Shown here one piece after another: positions 20,950 to 32,457 of a DNA stretch of 64,000 bases. Source of the DNA: Corallium rubrum (taxonomy: Eukaryota; Cnidaria; Anthozoa; Scleralcyonacea; Coralliidae). The stretch spans positions 85,619,982 through 85,683,981 of the forward strand of contig OZ035997.1 in NCBI GenBank assembly GCA_964035015.1. Direction: 5' to 3'. A model generated the notes under the pieces. That model did not search any database, was not told the DNA's origin, and was given only the letters and a program-made list of their open reading frames with translations. Position 1 is the stretch's first letter. Each line of letters opens with the position of its first letter. Made by a program: the position numbers and the translations under genes.

Positions 20950-22680
20950 AAATTCGGCGTGTGTGACCTGTCCATGATGCAACGAGGGCCTGCGGAGGAG
21001 GCAGACCACTCGGTAGTTCTCTATGTGATTCTACTTCTGCCCGTATTGCGTCTATTTTCTTCACAAATGCGGCACAACGTCGCATTAATGTCTCCCTGTG
21101 GTGGTGGCGGAGGAGGTCGTTCTTCTTCTTCCTCCTCTTCCTCCTCCTCGACCCTCCACCATGCCTCCGGTACTGGTAATATCGGATCTGCCTTGTACCC
21201 AATGTGTGAATAGCTAAAAGGAAATTTATCATTGTTATTAAAGAAGATGAGATTAATTTAATGTAAGAACACCTATTTACCTCAACCAATCAGGGACTTT
21301 ATCTCCCGAAACAAACATAGTTTTCTCCTCACGGGTCAACTCCTTCAATTGCGCATCATGCCTGTTCGTAATTCCGTGTCGTCGAAGTATGTTCGTCATC
21401 GTCGTAAGCAGTTCTCTCTCCACGGTTAGAAACGTAGTAGACATGGACCTGATGGGTGATGTGGGTTGTGCTGTTGGTGGATCTGGAACTCCTAGGTTAG
21501 GGGTAGCGGTGATCGTAGTTTTCTCTCAAGGGGAGCACGGGTGGCGTGTGCTGTTAGCGCGCTGCCTCTCACCAATAGTTAAGCCTGGTTAGACGGGGTT
21601 AGTACTTGGATGAGTGACCGCTTGGGAATGACCCGTTGTCCGGCTTGGACTTGTGTGGGTAGAGTTTGTAGTTGATCTCTCCTGTGCTTCGAGGGTTTTT
21701 CGCCGGGTTCTCCGGTTTTCCTCCCTCCGTAAAATCAACACCTAACATCTCAGCTGTGATCCGTGGTCTGAACTGTGTCGTTGGCGGCTGCTTCGAGCGC
21801 CTTGATATGCCTCGACACGGCCACGTTGATCTGCGGCCTTTGCAATTCAGCCACTGGCTGCAAGTAAGGATGATTAGCCCTCAGTCCTTACATGTCCTTA
21901 CATTCCTTACAAAGTCCACCAAGGAGCTCCGGCTGCGCCTCCATCTGCACGAAAACTGAAATAGCGTCGTTGAAAAACTTTATTCCTTGCCGCCAGGAGT
22001 TGGTTGGGCGACCCGGCGCACGCAGGAAGTGGTAAACGAGGTTGTATACTTTAATACGACTAATCTGCGGCTGTCTGTTGGGGTTTTCCATCGGTAAGTT
22101 AAAGCCTCCGCCATGATTGCAAGTTGGGTTCGGATGTTTGTCAAATGGTGTAAACATAACGTACGTACTGCTCCAACTTGTTATCCTGGGGAATGTGGCG
22201 ACGAGCGCTGAATCTAATGGCGAACAGGCGAGGCACTCTTGTCGACGCCGCGATATCCCACTGGTTGGCGGGGTAACCCTGATTAGTTGCGTCACACCTG
22301 GTGTTAAAATGCGGAGAAAATTACTAAAAAAAACCACGAAAAACATATGAAAAACATAAAACTTATATACTTACTGCAAAATGTAAGGTATAATTGCAGG
22401 AAACTCCTCCATCTTCTGCTTCATCCCGAATTGCATGACACGAATAAATCCCACACCCGCTGCTCTCAACGATGTGAGAATACACTCCCCAGGGACACTT
22501 TTGTTTAGCCCCCTTGTAAGGTGTTCTACCGGCTCCGCAGCCCGCGCCACCGAGACGTAACCCTGTTCGCTAAGGGCTCGGTATATCCTGATCTTTAATG
22601 TGGATATAATGATAGGATTGTAAGCCAACACGACCGCATCGAACTCCTCTTCGTGTTTAAGCCGACGATGCATGGATTGA
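20948..22680 (-). other. possible exons of an unidentified spliced gene or transposon ORF
   Basis: Several GC-richer minus-strand segments have exon-like borders. 22675-22373 encodes SVPGECILTSLRAAGVGFIR and ends at a donor (gca|gtaagtat); an acceptor (attttaacaccag) precedes 22290. After the SINE at 21534-21911, 21530-21285 encodes FLTVERELLTTMTNILRRHG and FVSGDKVPDWL with donor gag|gtaaat. 21206-21113 may follow as an Arg-Gly-rich end (GRGGGRGGRRR). Frames between the pieces do not join cleanly and I recognise no family. It sits on the same strand inside the NUDT16-like intron 1, which favours a mobile-element or decayed gene origin. Confidence 0.3.
21534..21911 (+). mobile_element. 5S-rRNA-derived SINE, copy 1
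   Basis: The head 'gttaagcctggttagac' and 'ggttagtacttggatgagtg' (21577-21622) matches the internal control region of eukaryotic 5S rRNA (…GGUUAGUACUUGGAUGGGAGACC…), the polymerase III promoter of SINE3-type elements. The body contains 'cgccgggttctccggttttc' and the tail is made of short 'ccttac' units. A second full copy in the same orientation is at 27209-27580. Confidence 0.8.
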
Positions 22681-23194
22681 GGTCGCCAAGGAGATTGTGT
22701 TTCCGAAAAATCTCCTCAAGGTATCCGCAATATCATCATTAACGCTACGATTCACCAAGAATAGATGTGTCTTTTTTTCGTCATGAAGAAGTGATTTTTT
22801 TTACTATTTTTTGGTGATTTTTTGACTGAGTGCATTGAGTCTCATTTGCCAACATATCCAGTTTAATTTGCCTTGAACATCTGCCTTTATTTCTAGTATA
22901 ACAACCATTTGGCCTTGGTGACTGAGGTCAGTCAAGGAAGAAATCACGCCAATATATAATCTGTATTTATAATCAGCAAAATTGTCTATTTTAAGTCAAG
23001 AGACTAAGAGAGCAATGGCCAGTAATGTTTTGCATTTTAACTATGGAGTTGGATATTTTGCATTTTCAATATGGAGTTGGCTCAAGAAACTGTTTTCCCT
23101 CAGAGCCATATTATGTAGATATATGAACCACATTCCAAGCATTCTTTTGTGTGAGTCACACAAGTAAACCAATGTCACACACATGCAGTATTGC
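22681..23194. other. intron 1 of NUDT16-like gene, nothing recognised
   Basis: AT-rich sequence with no recognisable exon, element end or RNA gene. Confidence 0.3.
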
Positions 23195-24235
23195 CAGTAT
23201 GTGGTGTCAAACTAAACTAAAACTAAACTAAACTAATCTTATTTATACTGGATAGCTCTATCAGTTAATACCATCATGGCCCTTACTGGATCTCTAAGGA
23301 GAACAGTTAGCTATTAATTGATAGAGCTATCCAGTATAAATAAGATTGCCGGCCATCCCTCATTGGTCCAGTGTTTCTACAGGAGGAAACCAGAGTACCC
23401 AGAGGAAACCTGCGATGTTTGGTAGACCAGTCAAACTGGAAGCACTCTTCTCACATGCAGCCAAGGTGAAATTTTAATCAGATAACTGCTGAGAGCAGGA
23501 ATTGAACCCGAGTCGCAGAGGTGAAAGGCACATGCACCCAGGGGTGGATACAAGGGGGGTTGACTGGGTGACTAGTCACCCCCTTCCCTGCTCCAACCAA
23601 TACAGGATTATACAGCGATACACTAGCAGCTGTTTATACAAATCACAACAGTTACTCGTGTGTAAAACGTGCATAAATTATATTGTATAACAATGCTTAT
23701 TGATACAGGCCGTAGCTATGGCCTCTCCTTTGCAATAAGATTGGACATCATGATACGCTAATATCTTGTAAATTTGAAACCCCAATTTTAAAACAGTAAG
23801 AATCACGACTCAATCTGAAATCTGAATATACATAGTAATTTTGGAACATAAACGTATAAAACATATCCCCATGAGTCCACAACAATGATGACATATGGTG
23901 TATTCATATATTTGGGTATTTTGTTTGGTAATTTATATCCTTCAAAACTCTTTCAAATCCCCCTCAAAATGCAGGAAATGCTATTTCAGAGACTCTAAAA
24001 TTCCAAATTTTTCCAGGGGAGCATGCCCCTGACCCCCCTGGAAGTTTGTTGCATCTTCGGTGCCACCCTGCCCCCACGTAGTAAGTATTGCCTGTTTTGC
24101 CACCCCCCGCGCCCTTGTTAAATATTCTGAAAGAAACAACTGAGCACCTTATAATCATCCCCCTTCCAAAAATCCTGTATCCGCCACTGGCACTAACCAC
24201 TGTGCCACCAACACCCTGACTTACATGTCAATGAA
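23195..24235 (-). mobile_element. tRNA-derived SINE interrupted by a hAT-type insertion
   Basis: On the minus strand, 'ggtgttggtggcacagtggttag' (A-box region, about 24210-24190) and 'gcgactcgggttcaattcctg' (B box GGTTCAATTCC, about 23510-23490) form a tRNA-like head. The body carries 'ggtttcctctgggtactctg' and the 3' end is a hairpin 'actggatagctctatca..' closing with 'ccagtataaataagatt'. A related 3' end is at 49500-49640. The head is split between A and B boxes by the element at 23539-24189. Confidence 0.7.
23539..24189. mobile_element. hAT-type element (CAGTGGCGGATACAGG ends) inside a SINE
   Basis: Left end CAGGGGTGGATACAAGGGGG and right end in reverse complement CAGTGGCGGATACAGGATTT are imperfect inverted repeats. 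The flanks 'catgcacc' and 'gcactaac' overlap only partly, so the 8-bp duplication expected of hAT elements is decayed or partly deleted. No transposase frame. The body shares the 'gagcatgcccc' motif with 280-433. Confidence 0.6.
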
Positions 24236-24294
24236 TGACATGCACAAAAGGTTTATTGATGGAAAATCAAAGAATTAAGGATGAAAAGACCTTG

Positions 24295-24660
24295 CACTGT
24301 ATATATATATATATATACATGTACATACAATATTTTAGAAATTTTGCAAACAGTACAGTACGCTTAATATTTATACATATATATACTATAACAGGTACTA
24401 AATTACAGAAATAATAATTTAGCACTGATAATAGTATAAAAATTTAATACCAATAATAATACAGTATATGTATACTGTAAAAGGCAACCTATTCTATAAT
24501 TACAAATACAATCATTATCAATGGAAAGTAATTCGTTCATCAATTAAATACTACAGTATATTAGTATTTGATAATCTATACCAATCGATTATAATCACAA
24601 AAAGATTAATCTTCGAACATCAATTGTTTATTGATTATCAATACTAATCAATTAATTGAT
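24295..24660. other. AT-rich low-complexity stretch with (TA)n
   Basis: Contains (TA)n near 24300-24316 and several 'gtatatatact' runs. No coding or element structure recognised. Confidence 0.5.
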
Positions 24661-24992
24661 ATCACATGTTATTGATTGTTATTGATTGATATATAACAAT
24701 ATTATTATTCACCAAAGGCAAGGTAAGTATCAGTGAATAATAACTGAGACAAAGCGAGGTTATTATTCCCCAATTCACTGAGCCTGAGGTGAATAATTGT
24801 TTTAGTATAAGTACACATTTCTGTACTTTTAGGAACATTTTCTTTGAAATTGTTAATTTCCTTATCTGTTGCATTGACAAATTTGCTGGTGGCCATTTTG
24901 AATAAACACTGTAAGTGATCATTGAGAATTAGTCCGAATTAGATCGACCAATCAGAGCGCACGATTTTCTATAATCACATCATGTGTAATCT
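24661..24992. mobile_element. partial foldback element of the 53187-53765 family
   Basis: 'cactgagcctgaggtgaata', 'ttaggaacattttcttt.aaattgttaatttcc' and 'ggccattttgaataaa.actgta' match one arm of the palindrome at 53187-53765. Only one arm and part of the centre are present. Confidence 0.6.
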
Positions 24993-24993
24993 A

Positions 24994-25158
24994 TAGATCG
25001 TTTTCATCTGACGTCACGGCGGCCATATTGGTGTACCAAAACAATGAAATGGCGGCCATATTGGTGTACGATTTGGGAATTAGCTCTTTCTTATTCAAAT
25101 ATTTCGTATTGTTTCACCACCAAATGGGGCCACCGATCACGTGAGTGAAAACGATCTA
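24994..25158. mobile_element. short MITE (TAGATCGTTTTCA ends)
   Basis: 'tagatcgttttca' at 24994 and 'tgaaaacgatcta' ending at 25158 are inverted; inside, 'ggcggccatattggtgtac' is directly repeated. It lies 80 bp inside intron 1 from the exon 1 donor of the NUDT16-like gene. Confidence 0.55.
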
Positions 25159-25237
25159 TACTATCGATTTCATGTGATTTCATCGGTGATATCGGTCCTT
25201 CCGGCGGCCACATATATAAAATTATAAATTGACTTAC

Positions 25238-25399
25238 CATGACAGCATGGCGAACAGGATAGCGACCAAAAAGTAGACGTTCTTCTGCATAAGAACTATG
25301 CAACATGGCATGGGCAGCATGGCGGTAGCCACCGTGAAGAGACAGAGCATTAGCTCGAGTTATCACTCGATAACCAACGCCTGGAGAGCCAGCCATCAT
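25238..25399 (-). CDS. NUDT16: NUDT16-like hydrolase, exon 1 (start)
   Basis: First coding exon. Start at 25399 (MMAGSPGVGY) or one codon later (MAGSPG, as in the family); an in-frame ATG further out at 25447 is possible but adds residues with no counterpart. It encodes GGYRHAAHAMLHSSYAEERL and LFGRYPVRHAVM, equivalent to the 'RHA.HALLY....LFGR.P.RYA' start of NUDT16. Donor ATG|GTAAGTC at 25238/25237. Joined to 18377-18643 and 15418-15615 it gives 54 + 89 + 65 = 208 residues, close to the ~195 of the human protein. Intron 1 spans 6.6 kb of mobile DNA. A piggyBac-like element starts about 150 bp upstream, so little room is left for a compact promoter. Confidence 0.88.
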
Positions 25400-25552
25400 G
25401 CCACCCTCGACCGGCGAGAAAAGTGACAACTGACAACCCATGAACACGCGAATAAAATGACCGGAATTTTTTCGCCATCAGTCTGAAGGTGATCTCCAGA
25501 TTGTTTAGAATTTCAAAGCCCGCCCACGCGGGCAAATAAAGCGGACGTATTA

Positions 25553-26357
25553 TTAACCCTATCATATCCAGACTGGGCTTTTTGGGTCTACTGGGACTGG
25601 GGGGGGGGGGGGAGGGGGGTAGCGGAAAGCACACTTATGTTGTCATGGCAACAAATTATGACGTCATTATGACGTCATTAATTGCAAAAACCCCGGAATC
25701 TTAGAATTTCCAAAACTCTTTAGCTGTTTTGTTAACATAAAAAAGGTAGTATATCAAAAAAATAGTTTCTCTTTATTAAAAAGTACTTACTTTTATTGTA
25801 ACTATTATAATGTAATTAAAAATTACAACTGAAGAACTGATTTTAACAATCTGTTTTCATGCAACAAAAACGTATAGTCATGGAACCAATCACATTCCCT
25901 CGATGTTCATTTGGCACAGTTATTATAGTCTGTTAAAATCTTCAATCTTTCACGGGCGTCGCCATCTTGGATTACCCATAATGCACCAGTACCGTAAACT
26001 TATAAGCTATTAATCAGAATTGTTAATAACTGCCTCGTAACTTTATATTTGTGAAACTAAACACGTTTTGTACAAGTTTTGTAAGTTTTGAAGGGCAACA
26101 GAAAATATAATTGGTAAGAAAACATAAGAAAAGTGGTCTGCTGAAATTTAGCGTTGGTAGGTGTTCACGACTACGCTGTAACTTTTTTTTGGCATAATAT
26201 TTTTTCACCAAATGCCCCACACATAAAGCCCATACATATTTAGGAAAGGTCATAAAATTTCAGAATCATACCTGTACTGGTTTAGGAGATATTAACTTTT
26301 AAAATCAGCGCGGGCACTTTCCGCCCCCCCCCCCCCCCCCAGTCTGGATAGGGTTAA
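25553..26357. mobile_element. piggyBac-like MITE with TTAA target site
   Basis: Begins TTAACCCTATCATATCCAGA and ends 'ccagtctggatagggttaa': inverted ends CCCTATC..ATCCAGACTGG inside TTAA on both sides (25553-25556, 26354-26357). Long poly-G and poly-C runs lie just inside each end. No transposase frame. TTAA duplication fits piggyBac or Kolobok. Confidence 0.65.
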
Positions 26358-26390
26358 TGGAAACAGCTTTATTAATAGAAACAGCTTTTA

Positions 26391-26799
26391 AGACCCCGTT
26401 TACATGATGCTGGTACAATTTGAAAACGGAACAACATCATGCCGTTTAGACCTTGCGTTTACACGATACCGGCACAAAAATGACATGAAAACGGCACAAA
26501 ATGAAGATGAGTTCCTTGACGGCATGAAATGAAAACGGAACACTAACCGGTATCGTGTTAACGCCCTTGCCGTAACAGTTTGATGATCGACGATAATCAC
26601 GATATATACGACCACAGTATTCGGGTCAGCAGTATTCACAAAGTATACTCAATTCTCATTGGAAGAGAATAGGGCGCATGCTATTCGTCATTATATTATA
26701 CCGGCACCGTGTAAACGGAAGACTTTTTGGTCTGTATTTACACACCGGCATGATTTTGTTCCGTTTTCAAATTGTACCGGCATCGTGTAAACGGGATCT
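26391..26799. mobile_element. foldback MITE (AGACCCCGTTTACA ends)
   Basis: 'agaccccgtttacatgatgc..gtacaatttgaaaacgga' is mirrored by 'tccgttttcaaattgtaccggcatcgtgtaaacgggatct', with a second inner copy of the 'cgtttacacgataccggcac' motif. No coding content. Confidence 0.6.
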
Positions 26800-26833
26800 A
26801 AGTCTCCTTCGTAGACTGAGACGCTCTTAGCTT

Positions 26834-27056
26834 AGGGGCTGTTTACATGAGCCGGACTAGCCCGGTTAACTGGGCTCACGCGATTGATTAGAATCTTTCC
26901 TCGGCCGCAAAAGGAGATTTGAATTAATGCATGTTAAGATTTGTTTACATCTAAACTAAAGCAATTCGTCTTTGTACATTTAGTTTATGCGAGTTTCAAA
27001 TCCACGCTCGCTCATGACAGTTAACTGGGCTAGCCCGGCTCATGTTAACACCCCCT
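26834..27056. mobile_element. foldback MITE (AGGGGCTGTTTACATGAGCC ends)
   Basis: 'aggggctgtttacatgagcc' pairs with 'ggctcatgttaacaccccct', and 'ctagcccggttaactg' with 'cagttaactgggctag'. 223 bp, non-coding. Confidence 0.65.
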
Positions 27057-27208
27057 TAAGGTCGTACGTCCTAAGGCCCCGTTCACACTGGCACGAAAAC
27101 CTGAGGATACAACCAATCACCACGCTCTACTCTATTAATTTACTTCCGGAACGATTTTGAACTCCGTTCACACTGGAGCTGGAACGGCACAAAAAGCTAT
27201 CCGATACA

Positions 27209-27580
27209 AGCACGGGTGGCGTGTGCTGTTAGCGCGCTGCCTCTCACCAAAAAGTTAAGCCCGGTTAGACGGGGTTAGTACTTGGATGGGTGACCACTTG
27301 GGAAGGACCCCGTTGTTGGGCTTAGGCTCATGTGAGTAGAGTTGTAGTTGATCTCTCCTGTGCTTCGAGGGTTTTTCGCCGGGTTCTCCGGTTTTCCTCC
27401 CTCCATAAAATCGACACCTAACATCTTAGCTGTGATCCGTGGTCTGAACTGTGCCGTTGGCGGCAGCTTGAAGCGCCTTTGATATGCCTCGACACGGCCA
27501 CGTTGATCTGCGTCCTTCGCAATTCAGCCGCTGGCTGCAAGTAAGGACGATTAGCCACCCAGTCCTTTCCTTTCCTTCCT
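27209..27580 (+). mobile_element. 5S-rRNA-derived SINE, copy 2
   Basis: Same organisation as 21534-21911: 'gttaagcccggttagac' and 'ggttagtacttggatgggtg' (5S internal promoter), body 'cgccgggttctccggttttc', and a pyrimidine tail of 'tttcc' units. It interrupts a 'gttcacactgg' repeat at about 27080-27208. The two copies differ by scattered substitutions, so they are separate insertions. Confidence 0.8.
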
Positions 27581-27639
27581 ACCTCTTTCGAGATCGGAGC
27601 GGCGCAGCGACGTGCCCGCGGTGTCACAGCGACGTGCCG

Positions 27640-27784
27640 GTGTACAGGAAATATGTGTCCCTCCCGGGACAGATTTCCTAGGGAATGTGTCCCCCCCCCC
27701 CCAGGGACACATTTCCTAGGAAATATGTCCTTCCCTTCGGAAATTCCCCCCCCCCCCCCCCCCTCAGAATGATTCCTTACATTT
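27640..27784. repeat. inverted partner of 31160-31262
   Basis: 'aaatatgtcc..ttcggaaatt' followed by poly-C and 'ccctcagaatgattccttac' recurs in inverse orientation at 31160-31262 ('gtaaggaatcattctgaggg'). The Kolobok-like element at 28366-30628 lies between. Within the unit 'ggacacatttcctaggaaat' is palindromic. Confidence 0.5.
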
Positions 27785-28365
27785 GATTTTAGTTAAACAA
27801 GTATTAAACACGAGTGTTACGCGCGTCTGTAAACTTTTCATGATTAATCTTTCTGACTTTCCTTTCATTATTTTGACACCATGCACAACTGAACTATCGA
27901 ACTAACACGGCACACAAATAAACAAACAGCTTGAAGGTGGTGGAAATACCAGTCATTAGTGTTAATGAGGGTGGGCGGTGCATGCATGCGGTACACCTGT
28001 GTGTAAAGCAAGTGGGCCGTGGGCGTAAAGCAGACAGCAAAAGTTTTAATAATAGTGAGGGTCTTTGGAAGGAAAATTTCGAGTTAAGAATATATGCATT
28101 TCAGTATTTATATATATATATATATATATAATTTCAATTTCGTCAGTGGTCATGGTTATGGTCATGCTGAATTTCCAATTTATTAGTTAAATAGATGTTC
28201 GATCAAGTTTCGTTTTTTATTGATTGTACTCATCGTTCAGCTGATGTTTCAAAGCGTTGAAATAAACCTCGGGTTTCGGGTCTGGCATACTCTGAAAAAG
28301 GCCCTATTTCAGCACGGGTTTTTCTCCGAAGCACTCGGTTTCAAAAATATAGAAAAACAAATACA

Positions 28366-30628
28366 TTAAAGTGGCAGTACGATCGAATTTTCACTTTGCG
28401 TTTTTTTAGCAAAAATATTTCTTATGGTCCTAATATGACTTACCATGTATTTAAAAACGATTTTAGAAAATGTTTTCTATCAGAATTCAGGCATCTTTTA
28501 CGAGCACTTGGCTTCATTTCGAAATTTTTTGGAGCCTGCAATTTATTAATAGCGGTAGCTCGTTGTGACGTCATCTACTCAACACTCTGCAAGAAGATTC
28601 ATATCCTACTATATACGTACATAGTTTAAACGCGTCTTCCAGACTTATTCTACGTTTTTACATGTAATAAAGTTTCTTTAAAAGTAATACAAGATTATGC
28701 CACCATCTCCTTGTGTTGCTCAAGGGTGTTAGTAACTGCGCTGATCGTAATGCTGGCATTTCGCTTCACCAGAACCCCAAAACTAAAAAGCGTCTTGTTT
28801 GGGTTTATTTTCGGTTAAAACATATCGCGTTTTAATAATTTTAACAAACGGGGCGCTTTGTTATTTGCTCTGCGCATTTTGCTGATCACTGTTTTGAAAG
28901 GCATCACGTAAGGGGCCAAAGGTGCGAGCCTTCGTTGCCTAAAAGATGACCTGAACCCGTCAATATGGAAACCAAAAGACCGTCGTCGAAGAGAAGCCAA
29001 CGAAGAATATTAACTACACAAATTTGTTATGACTCGTGTTTCATTATCGGTATCGGATCAAATTTGATCACACACGTAGCTAACAATAAAAATATTGCGT
29101 GGACCTTGAAAATTTTATAGGCCTTAAGCTTAGCTTAAAGGTTAGCAGCGCTGAACGTGCACGGTGCACCTGAAATAACAGATATGAAGCCTATCATCTT
29201 TCAAGAGGTAAGTTGATTATGTAACTTCAATTTTTCCTGAACACCATAACATGTAATAAACAGTTACATACAGATAAATGTACTTCTACGCGCCGCCGCT
29301 GTAAAATGGCAGTATAAACTGTATAATATAATGCATGTAGTTTGTTTTGACAACTACTCAACCAGTGGTCCAGTATATTTTAATTTTAGGGTAGTCTACT
29401 GGAAATCGAAAGAGAAAACAAACTGCCTGAAGAAGGTCCAGTTATTCAAAACAAATAATAGTTTAAGTAGAAAGACGGCAGTACTATTCAGAGCCGAGCA
29501 GTTAGTATATAGACAGTATAAACAGATAAAAATGTTACATATTATATTATAGTATAATAAAATACAACTATTGGTTAATAGCAAAATACTATGATATGGT
29601 TCAGCTTCAGCTATATGTAAATGCATATATACAGTATGGTGACAATGACTTATTTAGATTTTATCGATTATATTCTAGATGTTACATGTAAATACGACAA
29701 CAGAATTAGAGAGTAAGGAAAGTTTGGATGACTGACGCATGGATGTAGACTTGCTCCAAGTCCGCCTTTTTAATAGCGCTAGAATGGTTGTTGATAGAAA
29801 TGTAACCAAGGTCTGCGTCGGATGTCGAAATATATCCATAACTCATAACAATAAAATGTGTAGTAAACAAACGTCGTTAAATCCTGGGTGTTCGGTAATA
29901 CAGCGGGTTCGATTCTCCTTATCGCCAAGCACTGTTAGTTTTTTCCGGCACGGCTCCAATCTCACAACAGCAACGACACCTTCGAGAGAGCAACGCGAAC
30001 ACTTTATTAATACACCTAGAAAAACATTCGCTTGTTTTGGAAACTACACAACCGATGATTCTCTCAATAATAAGATTTTAATAACTACGTACCATGATTG
30101 CACTGGGACTTCACGCTTTAATAAAACGTCTTGAAAATTCCTGCTGTTCTTGTTCTCTTGTATTCTCCTTCGTGCGCGCTTTCTCTGGTGCGCTTCCTCA
30201 TATAGTCATTACAAGCGGATCTAGATCGTTGTCAAACACTTCACTGTTGACCCCATCCATACCGGCAATGTCCGCATAAAGTTCGCTTTCGCTGTCAAAC
30301 TTTCTAGAACTCGACTCGGAAGGTGAAGACGCTTTTAACAAAACAGGTATAACAAATCCACAAGACGTTCTCTATAGTTTGGCTGGTTTATCGCTCGTTT
30401 GTGTTGAGTAGATGACGTCACAAAGTAGTACCGCTGACTGATTTCGCGGACTCCAAAAACGCAATGGCGGAGTGATTTTATGCCAATTTATACGATATTC
30501 AATCGATGTTTATGCACTCAAATCAACCTTAAAGTTGCTTTTACTCTTATATTTGTATAACTTCTAAGCATAAGAAGTGATTAAGCCGCAAAAATCGTTA
30601 ATGATTTTCGGTCGTACTGCCACTTTAA
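28366..30628. mobile_element. Kolobok-like DNA transposon relic with TTAA target site
   Basis: TTAA at 28366-28369 and 30625-30628 enclose inverted ends AGTGGCAGTACGATCGAA and (reverse complement) AGTGGCAGTACGACCGAA. Subterminal 'gtgacgtcatctactcaaca' (28567) is inverted at 30402. Inside, 28697-29010 is a decayed THAP domain. TTAA duplication plus a THAP domain are features of Kolobok transposons; the DDE transposase itself is not recognisable in what remains. Confidence 0.6.
28697..29010 (+). pseudogene. decayed THAP domain
   Basis: From ATG 28697 the frame reads MPPSPCVAQGC, then breaks. Other frames supply SLHQNPKTKKRLVWV (position of the conserved Trp) and, at about 28867-28935, CSAHFADHCFERHHVRGQRC, the CX2H end of a THAP zinc finger. 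Several frameshifts and stops; clearly inactive. Confidence 0.55.
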
Positions 30629-30748
30629 CAATCATTGCCGACTGCGATTAACATTTCAGTGGCGCTGTGGGAGACATTTCAGACTCGAGCTTCGTTCCTT
30701 GGGCCATAAATCGAAGGAAAAAAACTCGTTTTCATATTCATCTTATTG

Positions 30749-30750
<2 letters not shown>

Positions 30751-30813
<63 letters not shown>
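30751..30813. repeat. (TA)n microsatellite
   Basis: About 31 uninterrupted TA units. Similar shorter runs are at 28110-28130 and 32960-33006. Confidence 0.97.
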
Positions 30814-30817
<4 letters not shown>

Positions 30818-31447
30818 TGCATGTATACAGTATTTAGTATAAATATAGTATTTCGAAACATCAGTATTTCGTTCCTCGAAATTTACGGCAGCTTTCCTGC
30901 TTTTTCATTTTGCTAAGTTTAAAATATTAGCCTAGCATGCAAGTTAATAGCTTATATACGGCAAATCACAAATGGAAGCTTTCAGTCTTAACATACAATT
31001 TGTCCTAACTTCGAACGGGCCGTAAATGTGCGATCTATTCTTTATTATATACTAGTAAGGCCTCTAATATATGTATACCGTCTCGGTCAGTAATTAGTAG
31101 GACCCTTCAGAAATATATTTTTTTTACTTTTAAAAAGTTTTGTCCACATTACACGTCTATCAATTATCCTGTAAGGAATCATTCTGAGGGGGAGGGGGAC
31201 AAATTTCCGAAGAGGGGGACATATTTTTGGGGGGGGACACATTTACTGGGACACCTGCACAGAAATTGTGCCGGGGTAGGCGTTTTGTGTGTGAACAGAA
31301 GGCTTATCCGATATGCTCGTGTTGGGCGGCACAATATCGTGCCGATCGAATCTGTTTACACTATACTGGATATTTTTCGTGCCGGGCTTAATAAGAACGG
31401 CGTCTATGAAGGAGGTCGCAATCTATTATATGTGCCAGGATTTTAGG

Positions 31448-31740
31448 CAGGCCATTTTGAACCGGAAAAAAGTTATTTTGTGAACTATAAACGCTCCAAA
31501 TGCTAAACGTTTGCTTGAAATGATGTTTTTGACCGCATAAAAACTAACAATGCATGCAACACAGTACAGTGTCACAGTTGGAATGTTTCCTGCAACTTTC
31601 GCCTTCTGCGATGTTATAATCACCTTGCAAATCGCAAAACGGGATGCGTATCAGGCCATTTTAAGTCGGAAAAATGTTTTTCCAAAATATATTAACGCTC
31701 TGCTGAAAATGATGTTTTTGACGTGTATGTATGAAGCAAC
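31448..31740. repeat. diverged tandem duplication
   Basis: 'aggccattttgaaccggaaaaa..tgaaatgatgtttttgacc' (31448-31535) recurs as 'aggccattttaagtcggaaaaa..tgaaaatgatgtttttgacg' (31652-31723). Non-coding, unknown origin. Confidence 0.45.
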
Positions 31741-32457
31741 AAGGTGATTCCATACAGTTTCTTGAAAAATGGAAAATACAAGTTTGAGAATCCAAAATAC
31801 GTGATTAAACAATTCGGAAAAAGAATAAAACTAAATTTTATGCATAGTTTAATGGTCTGACAATCAAGAACTGTTACCAAATAAATAGCAACAGTTGTAG
31901 CTATGGCAACAATGATGTTTCAAAATGGCTGTCAGTTACCCTTCAACCTAATTTAATTCGAAAAAAACATTGGTGACCCCCAATTTTTTTTTTCATTAAA
32001 ACGGCCGATTTTAAAAATATTCTGGAGAATGAATCGAAATTTTTTAAAAATTAACAAACATGATTTTTCCGGAAAAAAAATTATTCGTTCTTCTGAATTT
32101 TTTAAAAATCGGCCAATTGACCTACGATATCCGCCAAATGACATGTACAATATCTCTCGAGCTATCGTTTGTCAGTTTTGAGCCTCCATCAATCATGGTG
32201 AGTTCAAAATTCCCTGATTGTCTTGTTGTCATTACAAGTCGGGTAGTTGTTAAATTAGAGGTATACAACTTCAGCCAATTTGGTCAATATGTAACCTATT
32301 ACATGCAAGATAAAGTAAAAAAGATTCCCCTATCAACTCTGGAAATTTGACCACGGCAATCCAGTGGTGCATAACCTACTTATTTCAGTTATTTGTTTAC
32401 TATTTTCAACACAATTTGGCGGATCGTAGATATACCTGATGAAAATAAATAGGCACC

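Noticed and set aside
21060..21180. Poly-Ser frame on the plus strand
   Set aside because: Low-complexity 'tcttcttcc' stretch; the minus strand Arg-Gly reading is at least as plausible and neither is proven.
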